A DNA stretch of 64,000 bases from Halobellus captivus (GCF_007655485.1 NZ_VJXQ01000001.1:166466-230465), one strand, 5' to 3'; counted from the first letter of the stretch, positions 8,373 through 17,726 are shown. Notes: generated by a model from the letters alone, not told the origin. Made by a program: numbers and translations.

Positions 8373-9158
8373 TCACTCCTGCAGCCGATGCGTCGTCTCG
8401 ATCAGCGGGTGTCGGCCGTAATCTTCGATCTCGATATCTTCGATCGAGTGCAGCCCCTCGTTGTCGGCCGTGCGTTGCATCCCGAGTTCGACCGGCTCGT
8501 CCAAGACGATCACGGAGGCGTCCATCTCCTCGATCCCGAGCTGATAGGCGGCCATCACGCGGTGGTGCCCGTCCGCGAGGAGGAGCTTTCCGCTGTTGTC
8601 GATCACGACCAGCGGCTCGGCGAGCCCCCGTTCGAGCTCGTACTTTCGCCCCTCGAGTTCGTCGGCGTACACCCGTCCCTGCGTCGGCGTGAGATCGCTG
8701 AGGTCGACGACGCGAGGTTCCTGGTGGAGGCTCGTCTCGTGGATCTGTTCGAGCGTCCGCATCAGCTTCCCGACCTTCTCGGGCGTCGCGCGCTCGATCT
8801 GCGACCGCACGACGTCCGTGTTCGAGATAATGCCGACGAGGTTGTCGGCGTCGTCGACGACCGGAAGTTTCTGAATGCCGGATCGGAGGATCACGCGCGC
8901 GGCGTCGATCACGTCCATCTCTGGGTGGGCAACGATGATATTCTCGGTCATCACGGTGAAGATGAGCGCGTCGTCGTCGACCAACAACAGGTCGCTGGCC
9001 GTGACGAACCCCTCGACCTTTCGACCCTCCGAGACGGGAAACCCGTTGTGTCCCTCGCTCTCTTTGATTCGGCGCGCGACGTCCGCGACGGTATCCGTCG
9101 GTGCGACCGTCTGGACCTCGCGCGTCATATACTCCTTGACCTTCGGTCGCCCACTCAT
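8373..9158 (-). CDS. CBS-pair protein fused to a ParB-like nuclease domain
   Basis: The 261-residue protein begins with two CBS motifs (about residues 8-60 and 68-120: VKEYMTREVQTV and MTENIIVAHPEMDV). These bind adenosine nucleotides in many proteins. A linker follows, then a ParB/sulfiredoxin-like domain (about 145-230) with the signature ADGHHRVMAAYQLG. The fusion is seen in haloarchaea, but the role is not established: ParB-like domains may act as nucleases, CTP switches or kinases. The internal ATG at 9158 is chosen because CBS homology begins there; the frame is open 43 codons further. It is downstream of, and may be co-transcribed with, the DHH gene. Confidence 0.82.
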   Translation of the reverse strand: MSGRPKVKEYMTREVQTVAPTDTVADVARRIKESEGHNGFPVSEGRKVEGFVTASDLLLVDDDALIFTVMTENIIVAHPEMDVIDAARVILRSGIQKLPVVDDADNLVGIISNTDVVRSQIERATPEKVGKLMRTLEQIHETSLHQEPRVVDLSDLTPTQGRVYADELEGRKYELERGLAEPLVVIDNSGKLLLADGHHRVMAAYQLGIEEMDASVIVLDEPVELGMQRTADNEGLHSIEDIEIEDYGRHPLIETTHRLQE

Positions 9159-9247
9159 CGTCTTCGATACGAGCGCAGCACGCAAAAGCGTACGGCATCG
9201 GTCCGTCCACTCGCGTGACCGCGGTACGTCTCCGCTGTCTCCGCTCC

Positions 9248-10720
9248 TCACTCTTCGAACGATTCGAACGGCGACTCGAACGTCCACTCTTCGCCGTCGC
9301 CGACGTTCAGAAGCGTCGTCGCGTCTTCGAGCGTCTCGAAGAGCCGACCGGCGATGACGTCCGTGACGATGCTCGTCAACTCTGCGGCAGAGTCCTCGTC
9401 GGCGTCGGCGAGAATACCCAACGGGACCTGCGCTCCGGCCATATCCGCGTGACCACCGGCGCTTCCGATGGCGTCGAGCGCGTCTCGCAGCGTCTCGCCG
9501 AGGTCGACGTCCGTCCCGCGGGCCCGCCCGGAGACGTAAACGGTCCCGTCCTTGAACCCGTAGACGACAGAGATACGGATTCCCTCCATATTCAGCAGGC
9601 GGTCCGCGGCCTGCGCGAGGGCATCGCGGTCGGTGATCGCGCCGACGTTGGTTGCGAGGGCGTCGCCGCGAACGTCGCGGTTACGGATCGCCCGCGCCAG
9701 CGTTTCCACGACTGCGGGGGTCATACTGGGTGATTCGACTCGATCGAGCAGCGACAGGTCCGCGTGTGTGAGCAGCCACGCCGCGGCCTCGAAGTCGACG
9801 ACCGAAACCTCCCGCGAGAAGTCGTTCGTATCGATTCGGATGCCGAAGAGCAGCGCCGTCGCCAGTGATTCCTCCGGGTCGATCCCCGCGCGGCGGAGGT
9901 ACTCCGCGAGGAGCGTGCTGGTCGAACCCACCTCGCGTCGCAGATCGACGAAGTGCGCTTCGACCGGCGCGCGCGGTGGGTGGTGATCGACAACGATGTC
10001 GACCTCGGTCTCCTTCGAGAGCCCGTCGTTGACCCCCGGCCGCGAGTGATCGACGAGCGCGACGCCGCCGTACGCGTCGATGTCCTCTTCGTCCTCGAGT
10101 TCGGTTAGATCCAACCCCAGGAGGTTCACCAACGCGCGGTTCTCTTGGTGGGATATCTCCCCGAAGTAACACGGATCGGCGTCGATCCCCACGGCGGCCG
10201 CGATGCGCACGAGTGCGAGGGCGCTGGCGATCGCGTCGGGATCGGGGTTGTCGTGCATCACCACCGCTAACCGGCCGTCGATCCGTCGGAGCGCGGAGAA
10301 CAGCCGCTGTAATCGATTCGCACCGAGTCCGATCGTCACGTCTCGAAACCGGTCGTGAAGGGCCGCCTCGGCGTCGATGATCCGATCCGCGATCGACTCG
10401 ATCCGCTCCCGCGCGTCGGCCCCCGTGTCGACGCCGACGTACGCGATCACCTCCGCGTTCGGGTACGTCTCTCTGGCTTTCGACGCGGCCGCCGCGTTCG
10501 TTTCGCCGTCGTCGCTGGCGACGAACACCAGGTCCGCTCGGGCCGGAAAGACGGACGTGTCGTCGGGACCGGTTCGATGGAAGCTGATAGCGCCGGTTCC
10601 CGTTCGGAGCGTGTCCGGATCGCAGTCGGCGATCACCGTCAGCTCTCCCGGCCACTCGGCGAGCCGTTCGATGGTTCCGCGGACGGGCGCTCCACAGCCC
10701 AGAACCAGCCGCCGTTGCAT
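9248..10720 (-). CDS. DHH-family phosphoesterase with N-terminal Rossmann domain
   Basis: The 490-residue protein has an N-terminal nucleotide-binding domain resembling TrkA-N (LVLGCGAPVRG at the start, about residues 1-125). The DHH phosphoesterase domain follows (about 135-310), with the metal-binding motifs HDNPDPDAIASA, VDHSRPG and DHHPP. A DHHA1 domain (about 350-460) carries GSAGGHADMAGAQ. DHH/DHHA1 proteins hydrolyse short RNAs, pAp or cyclic dinucleotides; the Rossmann fusion recalls GdpP/NrnA relatives with sensory domains. The substrate is unknown. Product is cytoplasmic. Confidence 0.85.
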   Translation of the reverse strand: MQRRLVLGCGAPVRGTIERLAEWPGELTVIADCDPDTLRTGTGAISFHRTGPDDTSVFPARADLVFVASDDGETNAAAASKARETYPNAEVIAYVGVDTGADARERIESIADRIIDAEAALHDRFRDVTIGLGANRLQRLFSALRRIDGRLAVVMHDNPDPDAIASALALVRIAAAVGIDADPCYFGEISHQENRALVNLLGLDLTELEDEEDIDAYGGVALVDHSRPGVNDGLSKETEVDIVVDHHPPRAPVEAHFVDLRREVGSTSTLLAEYLRRAGIDPEESLATALLFGIRIDTNDFSREVSVVDFEAAAWLLTHADLSLLDRVESPSMTPAVVETLARAIRNRDVRGDALATNVGAITDRDALAQAADRLLNMEGIRISVVYGFKDGTVYVSGRARGTDVDLGETLRDALDAIGSAGGHADMAGAQVPLGILADADEDSAAELTSIVTDVIAGRLFETLEDATTLLNVGDGEEWTFESPFESFEE

Positions 10721-11077
10721 AGTTCGTACTCAGACTCCCGGCGGCATAATCTCTGCCATCCCACCTTGTTCCGCCTCGGGTGCGCCTTCGGCGCTCCGCG
10801 CTCTACTGGCGACCCGTGAGTCCCTCGGGGGGAAGCGAGACGGCTCTGCCGTCTCGCCCTTGTCGCAACACCTGTCTCGCTGAGCGGATCGAGGCAAGGC
10901 CTCTGAGACGCGCAGCGCCTCCCGGTCGGAGAAAACTGGAATTTCACCGATACACGATGGTCCATTCCTCGGTTATTTCCCATCACCCCGGTAGTAACGA
11001 GAGGTATCGGCTAATTACACCGTAAAAACGAACATAGCTACTCACGGCGTACGTTGGCATCCCTACGGAGGGAAATT
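10721..11077. other. intergenic region with clustered hairpin-forming repeats
   Basis: No gene is apparent. Three perfect stem-loops are crowded into about 120 bases: GCGCC/GGCGC around TTC (10782-10794), a 9-base stem GCGAGACGG/CCGTCTCGC with a 5-base loop (10835-10857), and GAGGC/GCCTC around AAG (10891-10903). The right part (from about 10930) is less GC-rich and presumably holds the promoter of the AhpD-like gene. The hairpins may be terminators or a degraded interspersed repeat. Confidence 0.5.
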
Positions 11078-11485
11078 ATGGCAGTCGAACAGGGATACAC
11101 GGAGGCGAAAGAAGACCTCGAAGAGACGTTCGGGATGGTTCCACCACCGCTGGATACGATTCCCGAGGACGATGCGGTCCAGGAGTGGCCGACGTTCAAA
11201 AAATACACCGTCGGCGAATCGGAGATTCCACCGAAATATCGGGAACTGATCGGACTCGCTATCGCGGCGAATATCAAGTGCCCGTACTGTGCGCATTTCC
11301 ACGGCGCGGCCGCGCAGCTACACGGCGCCACCGAAGCGGAACTTGCGGAAGTGTATTCGCTGTCGAGTTTCACCGCCCGCTACAGCAGTATGCTCCACGC
11401 CCAGCAGTACGACTTAGACGAGTTCGAGGACAAAGTTCAGCAGATCGGCGAACATCTTCAGCAACAGATCGCGGCGGACGATTAA
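11078..11485 (+). CDS. carboxymuconolactone decarboxylase / AhpD-like protein
   Basis: The 135-residue all-helical protein carries the AhpD redox motif KCPYCAHFH (Cys-x2-Cys-x3-His, about residues 67-75) inside the CMD fold; PPKYRELIGLAIAANIKC is the typical lead-in helix. Proteins of this type reduce peroxiredoxins or act as disulfide reductases. Starts at MAVEQGY; the frame is open 8 codons upstream. A run of six T follows the stop at 11500-11505. The gene is isolated between hairpin-rich spacers. Confidence 0.85.
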   Translation: MAVEQGYTEAKEDLEETFGMVPPPLDTIPEDDAVQEWPTFKKYTVGESEIPPKYRELIGLAIAANIKCPYCAHFHGAAAQLHGATEAELAEVYSLSSFTARYSSMLHAQQYDLDEFEDKVQQIGEHLQQQIAADD

Positions 11486-11499
11486 CTCTCGCCTACCAA

Positions 11500-11505
11500 T
11501 TTTTT
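11500..11505 (+). terminator. oligo-T terminator after the AhpD-like gene
   Basis: Six consecutive T on the plus strand, 15 bases after the stop codon. Archaeal transcription terminates at such tracts. Further along, a 6-base stem CCTCCA/TGGAGG (11532-11548) lies between this gene and the converging nuo operon. Confidence 0.45.
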
Positions 11506-11691
11506 CATCAATAGCTACGGACCAGACAACACCTCCACTCGCTGGAGGCTAACGCACTTCGCCACCGCCGACGAGCGGCCGCAGGGCCGCAACGTTGGCG
11601 GCATTTTCCTTCCAGGTTTTTACGGGGGTCCGAGGCCGCGCGTAGCACGGCCGAAGGCCCCGAGAGAAAGGTGGTGCGAAAAGGAGGGTGT

Positions 11692-13209
11692 CTAGAACAG
11701 CGCCGCCGCGACCGACTGCGCGGTCTCGATGACCGGACCGAAGCCGGGGAGCAGCAGCAGCGTGGCGAGTCCGGCGAACAACACGGCGGCGTAGAGGCCG
11801 ACCGGTCGGCTCTGGATCTCGAAGTCCTGCGCGGGCGACTCGATCCACATCGCCTTGACGACGCGGCTGTAGTAGAACAGCGACAGCGCGCTGTTGATCG
11901 CGCCGACGGCGGCGAGCCACCAGAACCCGGCCTCGATGGCCGAGTAAAAGAGGGCGTACTTCGAGAGGAAGCCGCCGAACGGCGGCAGACCCGCGAGGCT
12001 GAACATGAACACCGTCATCGCCACCGCGGCGATCGGTGCCGTCGTCGCGAGGCCGTTGTAGTCCTCGAACGTCCGGCCGACGCCCCAGTGTTCGACCATC
12101 GCGATGAACAGGAACGCGCCGGTGTTCATGAAGCCGTACACGAGCAGGTGCGCCATCGACGCGCCGAGGACGTCCCCGTTGGGACCGCCCGCGGTCAGCG
12201 CCGCGAGGCCGATCAACGCGTAGCCCGCGTGTCCGATCGAGGAGTACGCGAGCATCCGCTTGACGTTCTCCTGGGTCGCCGCGGCGAAGTTCCCGAGCGT
12301 CATCGTGACGACGGCGAGAACCTGGAACGCGAGCACCCAGTCGACGCCCGCCGGGATCGCCCCGAGCGGGAACGCCTCGACGAAGACGCGGAAGGCGATA
12401 GCGAAGCCAGCCGCCTTCGACGCCGACGAGAGGAACGCCGAGATCGGCGCGGGCGCGCCCTCGTAGGCCTCCGGCGCCCAGAAGTGGAACGGCACGGAGG
12501 CGGTCTTGTAGGCGACCCCACCGACGATCATCAGCACGCCCACGCCGAGGACGCCCGCCATCTCGGTGTCGCCGAGTGCCGCGGCGACGTCGCCAAGTAC
12601 GAGCGATCCCGTGACGGCGTAGACGAGGCTGATGCCGAAGATCATCACGCCGGAGGAGACCGATCCGACGAGGAAGTACTTCAGCCCCGCCTCGACGCTG
12701 CCACGGTTCTTCTTGAGGAACGCGACGAGCGCGTACGAGGGCAGCGAGGCGAGTTCGAGGCTGATGAAGACGGTCGCCAGCGAGTTCGCCATCGACATCA
12801 GCGTCATCCCGGTCGCGGCGAAGAGCACGAGAGAGTAGAACTCCGCGCGGTGGGCGTGATCGCTGAGGTAGTCGTAGGAGGCGACGGCGACCATCGCGGT
12901 GACGATCGTGACGATGAGCGTGAAGAAGAGGCTCATCCCGTCGACGACCATCGTGTCGCGGAACAGCGAGATTGCGCCGCCGGTGTGTTCCTGGCCGGTG
13001 CCCGCCACGAGGAACCACGCCGCGACGCCAAAGGCGAGCAGCGAGCCCGCGGCGGACACGCCCGCCAGGAGGGTGTTGCTCGTCTCCTCGGGGTACAGCG
13101 TGTCGATGCCGAGCAGCGCGAGGCCAGTGAGGCCGAGCAGGATCGCGGGCAGCATCGCCGTCCACGCGGCGGCCGGTTCGGACTGCAGCACGACTGCGTC
13201 GAACATCAT
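11692..13209 (-). CDS. nuoN: NADH dehydrogenase-like complex subunit N
   Basis: The 505-residue protein with about 14 membrane segments is an antiporter-type proton channel subunit (Pfam Proton_antipo_M). Conserved charged residues sit in SLELASLPSYALVAF (segment 5 Glu) and ATQENVKRMLAYSSIGHAGY (discontinuous segment region). Together with NuoL and NuoM it forms the proton-pumping arm. It is the last gene of the operon and overlaps nuoM by 4 bases. Confidence 0.95.
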   Translation of the reverse strand: MMFDAVVLQSEPAAAWTAMLPAILLGLTGLALLGIDTLYPEETSNTLLAGVSAAGSLLAFGVAAWFLVAGTGQEHTGGAISLFRDTMVVDGMSLFFTLIVTIVTAMVAVASYDYLSDHAHRAEFYSLVLFAATGMTLMSMANSLATVFISLELASLPSYALVAFLKKNRGSVEAGLKYFLVGSVSSGVMIFGISLVYAVTGSLVLGDVAAALGDTEMAGVLGVGVLMIVGGVAYKTASVPFHFWAPEAYEGAPAPISAFLSSASKAAGFAIAFRVFVEAFPLGAIPAGVDWVLAFQVLAVVTMTLGNFAAATQENVKRMLAYSSIGHAGYALIGLAALTAGGPNGDVLGASMAHLLVYGFMNTGAFLFIAMVEHWGVGRTFEDYNGLATTAPIAAVAMTVFMFSLAGLPPFGGFLSKYALFYSAIEAGFWWLAAVGAINSALSLFYYSRVVKAMWIESPAQDFEIQSRPVGLYAAVLFAGLATLLLLPGFGPVIETAQSVAAALF

Positions 13210-14732
13210 AGCCCACCTCCCGTGAGGATCGGATTAACAGCGTCTTGGATCATCCCGAAGAACAGATCGGGCGCGACGCCGAGCACGATCGTGAGCAGCA
13301 GCAGCACCGCCAGCGGCGCGACGTCGTGGAACGGCGCGTTCGTGATCTCGTACTCGCCGTCGAAGCTGAACGGTCCGAACAGCGTCCGCTGCATCGCGAA
13401 CAGCAGATAGCCCGCGACGATGACGATGCCGAACATCGCGGTCGCGGTGAACAGCGGCATTCCGGCGTGTACGGTCGACTCGAACGAGCCCTTGAAGATG
13501 AAGAACTCGCCCGCGAAGCCAGCCATCAGCGGCAGGCCCATATAGCCGAACGCGCCAGCCACGAAGATGCCCGCGGTGACGGGCATCCGATCCGCGATGC
13601 CGGACATATCGCCGACCATCCGGGTGTGTGTCGTGTTGTAAATGACGCCGACCGCCATAAACATCAGCCCCGAGATGAGGCCGTGGGCGATCATCTGGAA
13701 GGTCGCGCCGCCGACCCCGTAGGTCGTGTACGCGATCAGACCGAGGATGACGTAGCCCATCGACGACACGGAGGAGTACGCGACGATGCGCTTGAGATCC
13801 TCCTGTGCGAGCGCCAACATCGCGCCGTAGATGACGCTGATGACGGCGATAGCCGCGATCGGGACGACGAGCGCCGTCGCCACGTCCGGCATCATCGTGA
13901 AGTTGAACCGAAGCAGCGCGTACGTCCCCATCTTCAGGAGGACGCCCGCGAGCATCACCGACACCGGCGTCGGCGCTTCGACGTGTGCGTCCGGCAGCCA
14001 CGTGTGCAGCGGCGCGACCGGGACCTTCACCGCGAAGCCGAGGAACATCGCCACGAAGGCGACCGTCTTCAGCGTCGCGGCGTCGAGCCCGGCGAACGCG
14101 CCGAGTTCACCGGCGCGGAGCGCTTGGGCGATCTCGGGCAGGCGCATCGACGACACGGAGTCGCCGAGACCGAACACGAGCGCGATGAAGCCGATGAACA
14201 TCACGAGCGACGCGATGTTCGTGTACACGAAGAACTTGATCGCGGCGTAGCGGCGGTTCGGGCCGCCCCAGACCCCGATGAGGAAGTACATCGGGACGAG
14301 GACGGCCTCCCAGAAGATGAACCACGCGAAGAAATCGAGCGCGGCGAACACTCCCAGGAGGTTCGCCTCCATGAAGAGCATCAGCCCGTAGAACTGCGAC
14401 TGTCGCTCCACGATCGGCGTCCACGCGCTGACGATTGCCAGCGTCGTGAGGATCGTCGTGAGGACGATCAGCGGCAGGCTGATGCCGTCGACGCCGACGA
14501 ACCAGTGGAGGTCGAGGCCACCGAGCGTCAGCCAGACGACGTCTGTCTCGAACGCGATGGAACCGCCGAGCAGGGCGTTTCCGCTCGCGTCGTACTGTGC
14601 CCACATCCAGAGGCTCCCGAGCACCGGGAGCGCGCTGAGTGCCGCCGCGAGTCGACCGGCGTACTCGTCGGGAGCGACGAACACGACCAGCGCGGCGAGG
14701 AACGTGACCGCAATGAGCGCTTCAATAATCAT
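13206..14732 (-). CDS. nuoM: NADH dehydrogenase-like complex subunit M
   Basis: The 508-residue polytopic antiporter-like subunit. WEAVLVPMYFLIGVWGG carries the segment-5 glutamate, and LHTWLPDAHVEAPTPVSVMLAGVLLKMGTY is the diagnostic block with the segment-7 lysine (quoted here only as family pattern; it spans about residues 220-250). The ATG at 14732 overlaps the nuoL stop as ATGA; a GTG three codons upstream (14741) is an alternative. Confidence 0.95.
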   Translation of the reverse strand: MIIEALIAVTFLAALVVFVAPDEYAGRLAAALSALPVLGSLWMWAQYDASGNALLGGSIAFETDVVWLTLGGLDLHWFVGVDGISLPLIVLTTILTTLAIVSAWTPIVERQSQFYGLMLFMEANLLGVFAALDFFAWFIFWEAVLVPMYFLIGVWGGPNRRYAAIKFFVYTNIASLVMFIGFIALVFGLGDSVSSMRLPEIAQALRAGELGAFAGLDAATLKTVAFVAMFLGFAVKVPVAPLHTWLPDAHVEAPTPVSVMLAGVLLKMGTYALLRFNFTMMPDVATALVVPIAAIAVISVIYGAMLALAQEDLKRIVAYSSVSSMGYVILGLIAYTTYGVGGATFQMIAHGLISGLMFMAVGVIYNTTHTRMVGDMSGIADRMPVTAGIFVAGAFGYMGLPLMAGFAGEFFIFKGSFESTVHAGMPLFTATAMFGIVIVAGYLLFAMQRTLFGPFSFDGEYEITNAPFHDVAPLAVLLLLTIVLGVAPDLFFGMIQDAVNPILTGGGL

Positions 14733-16747
14733 ACGAACCACCCTCCGAGAATCCCGAAGGCGAGAAGCAGCGCCGTCAGTCCGAGCGTCAAGAGCGCCGC
14801 GTAGTTACTGACGACGCCCGTCTGAATCCGGCGGACGCGGCCGCCAGCGAACAGGCTGACCCCCGAGACGCCGTTGACGACGCCGTCGACGACGCCCCCG
14901 TCGAACTTGTTGGCGACGCGGGCGAGAGGTCGGGCGACGCCGTTCGCCAGCCAGACCTGGTACTCGTCCTGGTAGTAGTTGTTGTACAGGACGGCCTTGA
15001 TGCGACCGAGGCGGTCGGTGTGTCGGATCGGCTCGGGCACGTTGTACAGGAGGTACGCGAGACCGGAACCAGCGAGCGCCAGGCCGAGCGAGACTGCGGC
15101 CCCAACCGCCACTGTCGTCGCCTCGGAGCCGATGTACGACGAACTGTACGGGATGAGGTCGGCGTAGTGGTGCGCGGTCAGCCCCTCGAAGCCGCCGTCG
15201 AGCCACTGGTGGAGGAAGTCGATCCCTCCGATTCCGAGCAGTTTCTCGATCGGCACCATATTGACGACGCCAGCCACGGTGGCAAGAACCCCGAGGACCA
15301 CGAGCGGCCCCTTGACGTTCCAGCGCACGCCGTGCGGGTCTTCCGCCGTCTGTGACCGCGGGTTGCCGTGGAACGTCAGGAAGAACATCCGGAAGGTGTA
15401 GAATCCGGTGAAGAAGACCGCGAGCAGTCCCATCGCATACGCGCCCAAGAGCAACGGACTTCCGCCGAGGCCGTGGATGAGCGTCTCATACAGGACCTCG
15501 TCCTTCGACCAGAAGCCAGCGAACGGGAAGATACCCGCGAGCGCGAGTGACCCCGCGAGGAACGTGTAGTAGGTGACGGGCATCTTGTCTTTGAGCCCGC
15601 CCATGTCCCACATATTCTCGTTGTGGTGCATCGCGATGATGACCGACCCGGCCCCGAGGAAGAGCAGCGCCTTGAAGAAGGCGTGCGTCATCAGGTGGAA
15701 GGTCGCAGCGACGTAGCCGCCACCGCCGAGTGCCAGCATCATATAGCCGTACTGCGAGATCGTCGAGTACGCCAGCACCTGCTTGATCTCACGCTTGACG
15801 AGTCCCATCGTCGCCGCGAACAGCGCGGTGAAGCCGCCGATGAAAGCGATGATCGCGAGCGCGGTCGGCGAGATGGCGTAGAAGCCGTACATCCGCGCGA
15901 CGAGGTACACCCCGGCGGCGACCATCGTCGCGGCGTGGATGAGCGCCGAGACCGGCGTCGGGCCCTCCATCGCGTCCGGAAGCCACGTGTGCAGCGGGAA
16001 CTGCGCGGACTTGCCGATCACGCCGCCGAGAACGAGCAGACCGACGATCGTGAACCACGTCTGCGGCTCGAAGCCGAAGGTGGTCACGCTCGCCTCACCG
16101 TTGAGTGCGGCCTCCGCGAGCGCGGGGAAGGACTCCGATCCCGCGAACGCCGCCGTGCCGAACGTGGCGAAGACGGCGACGACGCCGACGAGGAAGAAGT
16201 AGTCCCCGAAACGCGTGACGAGGAACGCCTTCTTCGCGGCGCTCGGCGGACCCGGTTCCCGGAAGTGGAAGCCGATGAGCAGGTACGAGCACAGCCCGAC
16301 CAGCTCGAAGAACATGAACGCCATCAGCAGGTTGTCGGCGACGACGAAGCCGAGCATCGACGCCGTGAACAGGCCGAGTCCGGCGTAGTAGCGCGGGAGG
16401 CCGGTCTCGCCCTCGTCGTTCATATAGCCGAGACTGAAGACGTGGACGAGGAACGCGATGAGCGTCACGATGAGCAGCATCATCGCCGACAGCGGGTCGA
16501 TCAGGACGCCGAACGTCAGATCGACCGCGTCGATTCCCTCGGCCCACGTGTAAATGGTCGCATCGTACGTCTGTCCCCCGGCGACGGTGAGGACCGTCGC
16601 GATTGCGAGGACGAGCGAGCCCGCCGTCGCGGCGATGCCAGCGAAGGCACCGCCCTTCGGCAGGCGGTCGCCCACCGAGAGCGCGACGAGGAACGAGACG
16701 AACGGCAACAAGACGATCGCGGGTGCGAAGTCGAGTATTCCTGCCAT
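14729..16747 (-). CDS. nuoL: NADH dehydrogenase-like complex subunit L
   Basis: The 672-residue protein is the largest antiporter-like subunit, with the N-terminal Proton_antipo_N region, the central antiporter core (FFELVGLCSYLLIG; FPLHTWLPDAMEGPTPVSALIH) and a C-terminal extension. In complex I this extension forms the long lateral helix that braces the pumping arm. Somewhat longer than the bacterial protein (about 610). It starts one base after the nuoK stop, so it is translated from the same message. Confidence 0.95.
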   Translation of the reverse strand: MAGILDFAPAIVLLPFVSFLVALSVGDRLPKGGAFAGIAATAGSLVLAIATVLTVAGGQTYDATIYTWAEGIDAVDLTFGVLIDPLSAMMLLIVTLIAFLVHVFSLGYMNDEGETGLPRYYAGLGLFTASMLGFVVADNLLMAFMFFELVGLCSYLLIGFHFREPGPPSAAKKAFLVTRFGDYFFLVGVVAVFATFGTAAFAGSESFPALAEAALNGEASVTTFGFEPQTWFTIVGLLVLGGVIGKSAQFPLHTWLPDAMEGPTPVSALIHAATMVAAGVYLVARMYGFYAISPTALAIIAFIGGFTALFAATMGLVKREIKQVLAYSTISQYGYMMLALGGGGYVAATFHLMTHAFFKALLFLGAGSVIIAMHHNENMWDMGGLKDKMPVTYYTFLAGSLALAGIFPFAGFWSKDEVLYETLIHGLGGSPLLLGAYAMGLLAVFFTGFYTFRMFFLTFHGNPRSQTAEDPHGVRWNVKGPLVVLGVLATVAGVVNMVPIEKLLGIGGIDFLHQWLDGGFEGLTAHHYADLIPYSSSYIGSEATTVAVGAAVSLGLALAGSGLAYLLYNVPEPIRHTDRLGRIKAVLYNNYYQDEYQVWLANGVARPLARVANKFDGGVVDGVVNGVSGVSLFAGGRVRRIQTGVVSNYAALLTLGLTALLLAFGILGGWFV

Positions 16748-16748
16748 C

Positions 16749-17051
16749 TTACCACCTCATCGTCGTCGCGTCGGTGACGTCGACGCCGTCGAAGTTGCGG
16801 TACAGCACCAGGATGATCCCGATGCCGATCGCGACCTCGGCGGCGGCGAGCGCCATCGTGAACAGCCCGAGTGTCTGCCCCGTGACGTTCCCCCAGACGT
16901 AGGAGAACGCGACGAGGTTGATGTTCGCGGCGTTCAACATCAGTTCGACCGACATCAAGAACAGCAGCGCGTTGCGCCGCGTCAGGATGCCGAACAGTCC
17001 GATACAGAAGACCGCGGCGGAGAGGAGCAGGTAGTACTCCGGCGGGACCAT
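16749..17051 (-). CDS. nuoK: NADH dehydrogenase-like complex subunit K
   Basis: A 100-residue three-helix membrane protein with the conserved membrane glutamate in [16 protein letters not shown] (about residue 36) and a second acidic residue in [11 protein letters not shown] (about 72). Both are part of the proton path of complex I. The start lies in GTGATG: either the GTG at 17054 (4-base overlap with the preceding gene) or the ATG at 17051. Confidence 0.95.
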   Translation of the reverse strand: MVPPEYYLLLSAAVFCIGLFGILTRRNALLFLMSVELMLNAANINLVAFSYVWGNVTGQTLGLFTMALAAAEVAIGIGIILVLYRNFDGVDVTDATTMRW

Positions 17052-17404
17052 CACTCCTCACCTCCGAACAGCTGCTCTCTGAGGGCCCGACCGCCGTCGG
17101 CGACGAGCCCCCGGTCGCTTCCGTCCTCGCGACGAGCGAGATGGACCGCGCCGTCGAGCGCGACGTCCAGCGTGATCGCGATGAGGATGAACGCGACGAG
17201 GAAGCTCTCCCCGGCGACGTCTCCGAGCTCCAAGTTGAACATCGCGTAGCCGATGCTGGCCGTGATGTTCGCACCGTCCGCGAACCCCTGCGGCTCCGGC
17301 ATCGACGCCGACAGGATCGCAGCCGCCATCACGACGAACAGCGCCGCCGCGGCGAGTCCGGGAACGAGATGCGAGCCCAGTTTCAACTCGGGTTTCGTAG
17401 TCAT
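17051..17404 (-). CDS. nuoJ2: NuoJ C-terminal half, separate subunit
   Basis: A 117-residue protein with two or three membrane helices (about 15-35 and 65-85). It corresponds to the C-terminal part of bacterial NuoJ, which in haloarchaea is encoded by two adjacent genes. The helix [26 protein letters not shown] and the Arg-rich tail follow the haloarchaeal pattern. Start and stop overlap the neighbours (ATGA with nuoJ1). Confidence 0.85.
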   Translation of the reverse strand: MTTKPELKLGSHLVPGLAAAALFVVMAAAILSASMPEPQGFADGANITASIGYAMFNLELGDVAGESFLVAFILIAITLDVALDGAVHLARREDGSDRGLVADGGRALREQLFGGEE

Positions 17405-17661
17405 GTGTTACTCACCTCCGGTTGTGTACGCGTCAGCATCACGGCGAACGTGATGAGGATGAGAACCCCGCCGACGTAGACGAGGATCTGCATTGCGGCG
17501 AGAAACTCCGCCTGCAACATCACGTAATGCACCGCGACGCTCAAGAGCGCGCCCCCGAGTAGGAGTGCGGAGTGCCAGATGTCCCGCACGAGGACGACGC
17601 CCAGGCTGCAGCCCACGGTCACGAGGGCGAACAGCGCGAACGCGATGGTCTCATAAACCAT
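17401..17661 (-). CDS. nuoJ1: NuoJ N-terminal half, separate subunit
   Basis: The 86-residue protein has three membrane helices and the NuoJ core pattern HYVMLQAEFLAAMQILVYVGGVLILITFAVML (about residues 45-77; the AxxQxLVYVGA signature). The open frame extends 38 codons upstream without family similarity, so MVYETIAFAL is taken as the start. It is separated from nuoI by 115 bases, the largest gap in the operon, which contains a perfect 15-base palindrome. Confidence 0.9.
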   Translation of the reverse strand: MVYETIAFALFALVTVGCSLGVVLVRDIWHSALLLGGALLSVAVHYVMLQAEFLAAMQILVYVGGVLILITFAVMLTRTQPEVSNT

Positions 17662-17711
17662 TGTGTGTGTCTCCTTGAGGTATCCCTTTGAAGATTTCGA
17701 GAAGTCCGCGC

Positions 17712-17726
17712 CCGGGATCATCCCGG
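17712..17726. promoter_or_regulatory. perfect palindrome in the nuoI-nuoJ gap
   Basis: CCGGGAT-C-ATCCCGG, two 7-base arms around one base, in the only sizeable spacer of the nuo operon. It could fold in RNA or bind a protein as a dimer. No promoter box is obvious beside it. Confidence 0.35.

Noticed and set aside
10721-11077. tRNA or other standard RNA gene in the hairpin-rich spacer
   Set aside because: The stems do not form a cloverleaf and no T-loop GTTCRA sequence is in the right place.
13245-14804. Long plus-strand open frame antisense to nuoM
   Set aside because: It is extremely rich in Arg, Asp, Glu and His and lies opposite a clear membrane protein gene; such shadows are expected in GC-rich haloarchaeal DNA. 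The same holds for the long antisense frames over nuoN, nuoL, dabA, dabB and the MATE genes.
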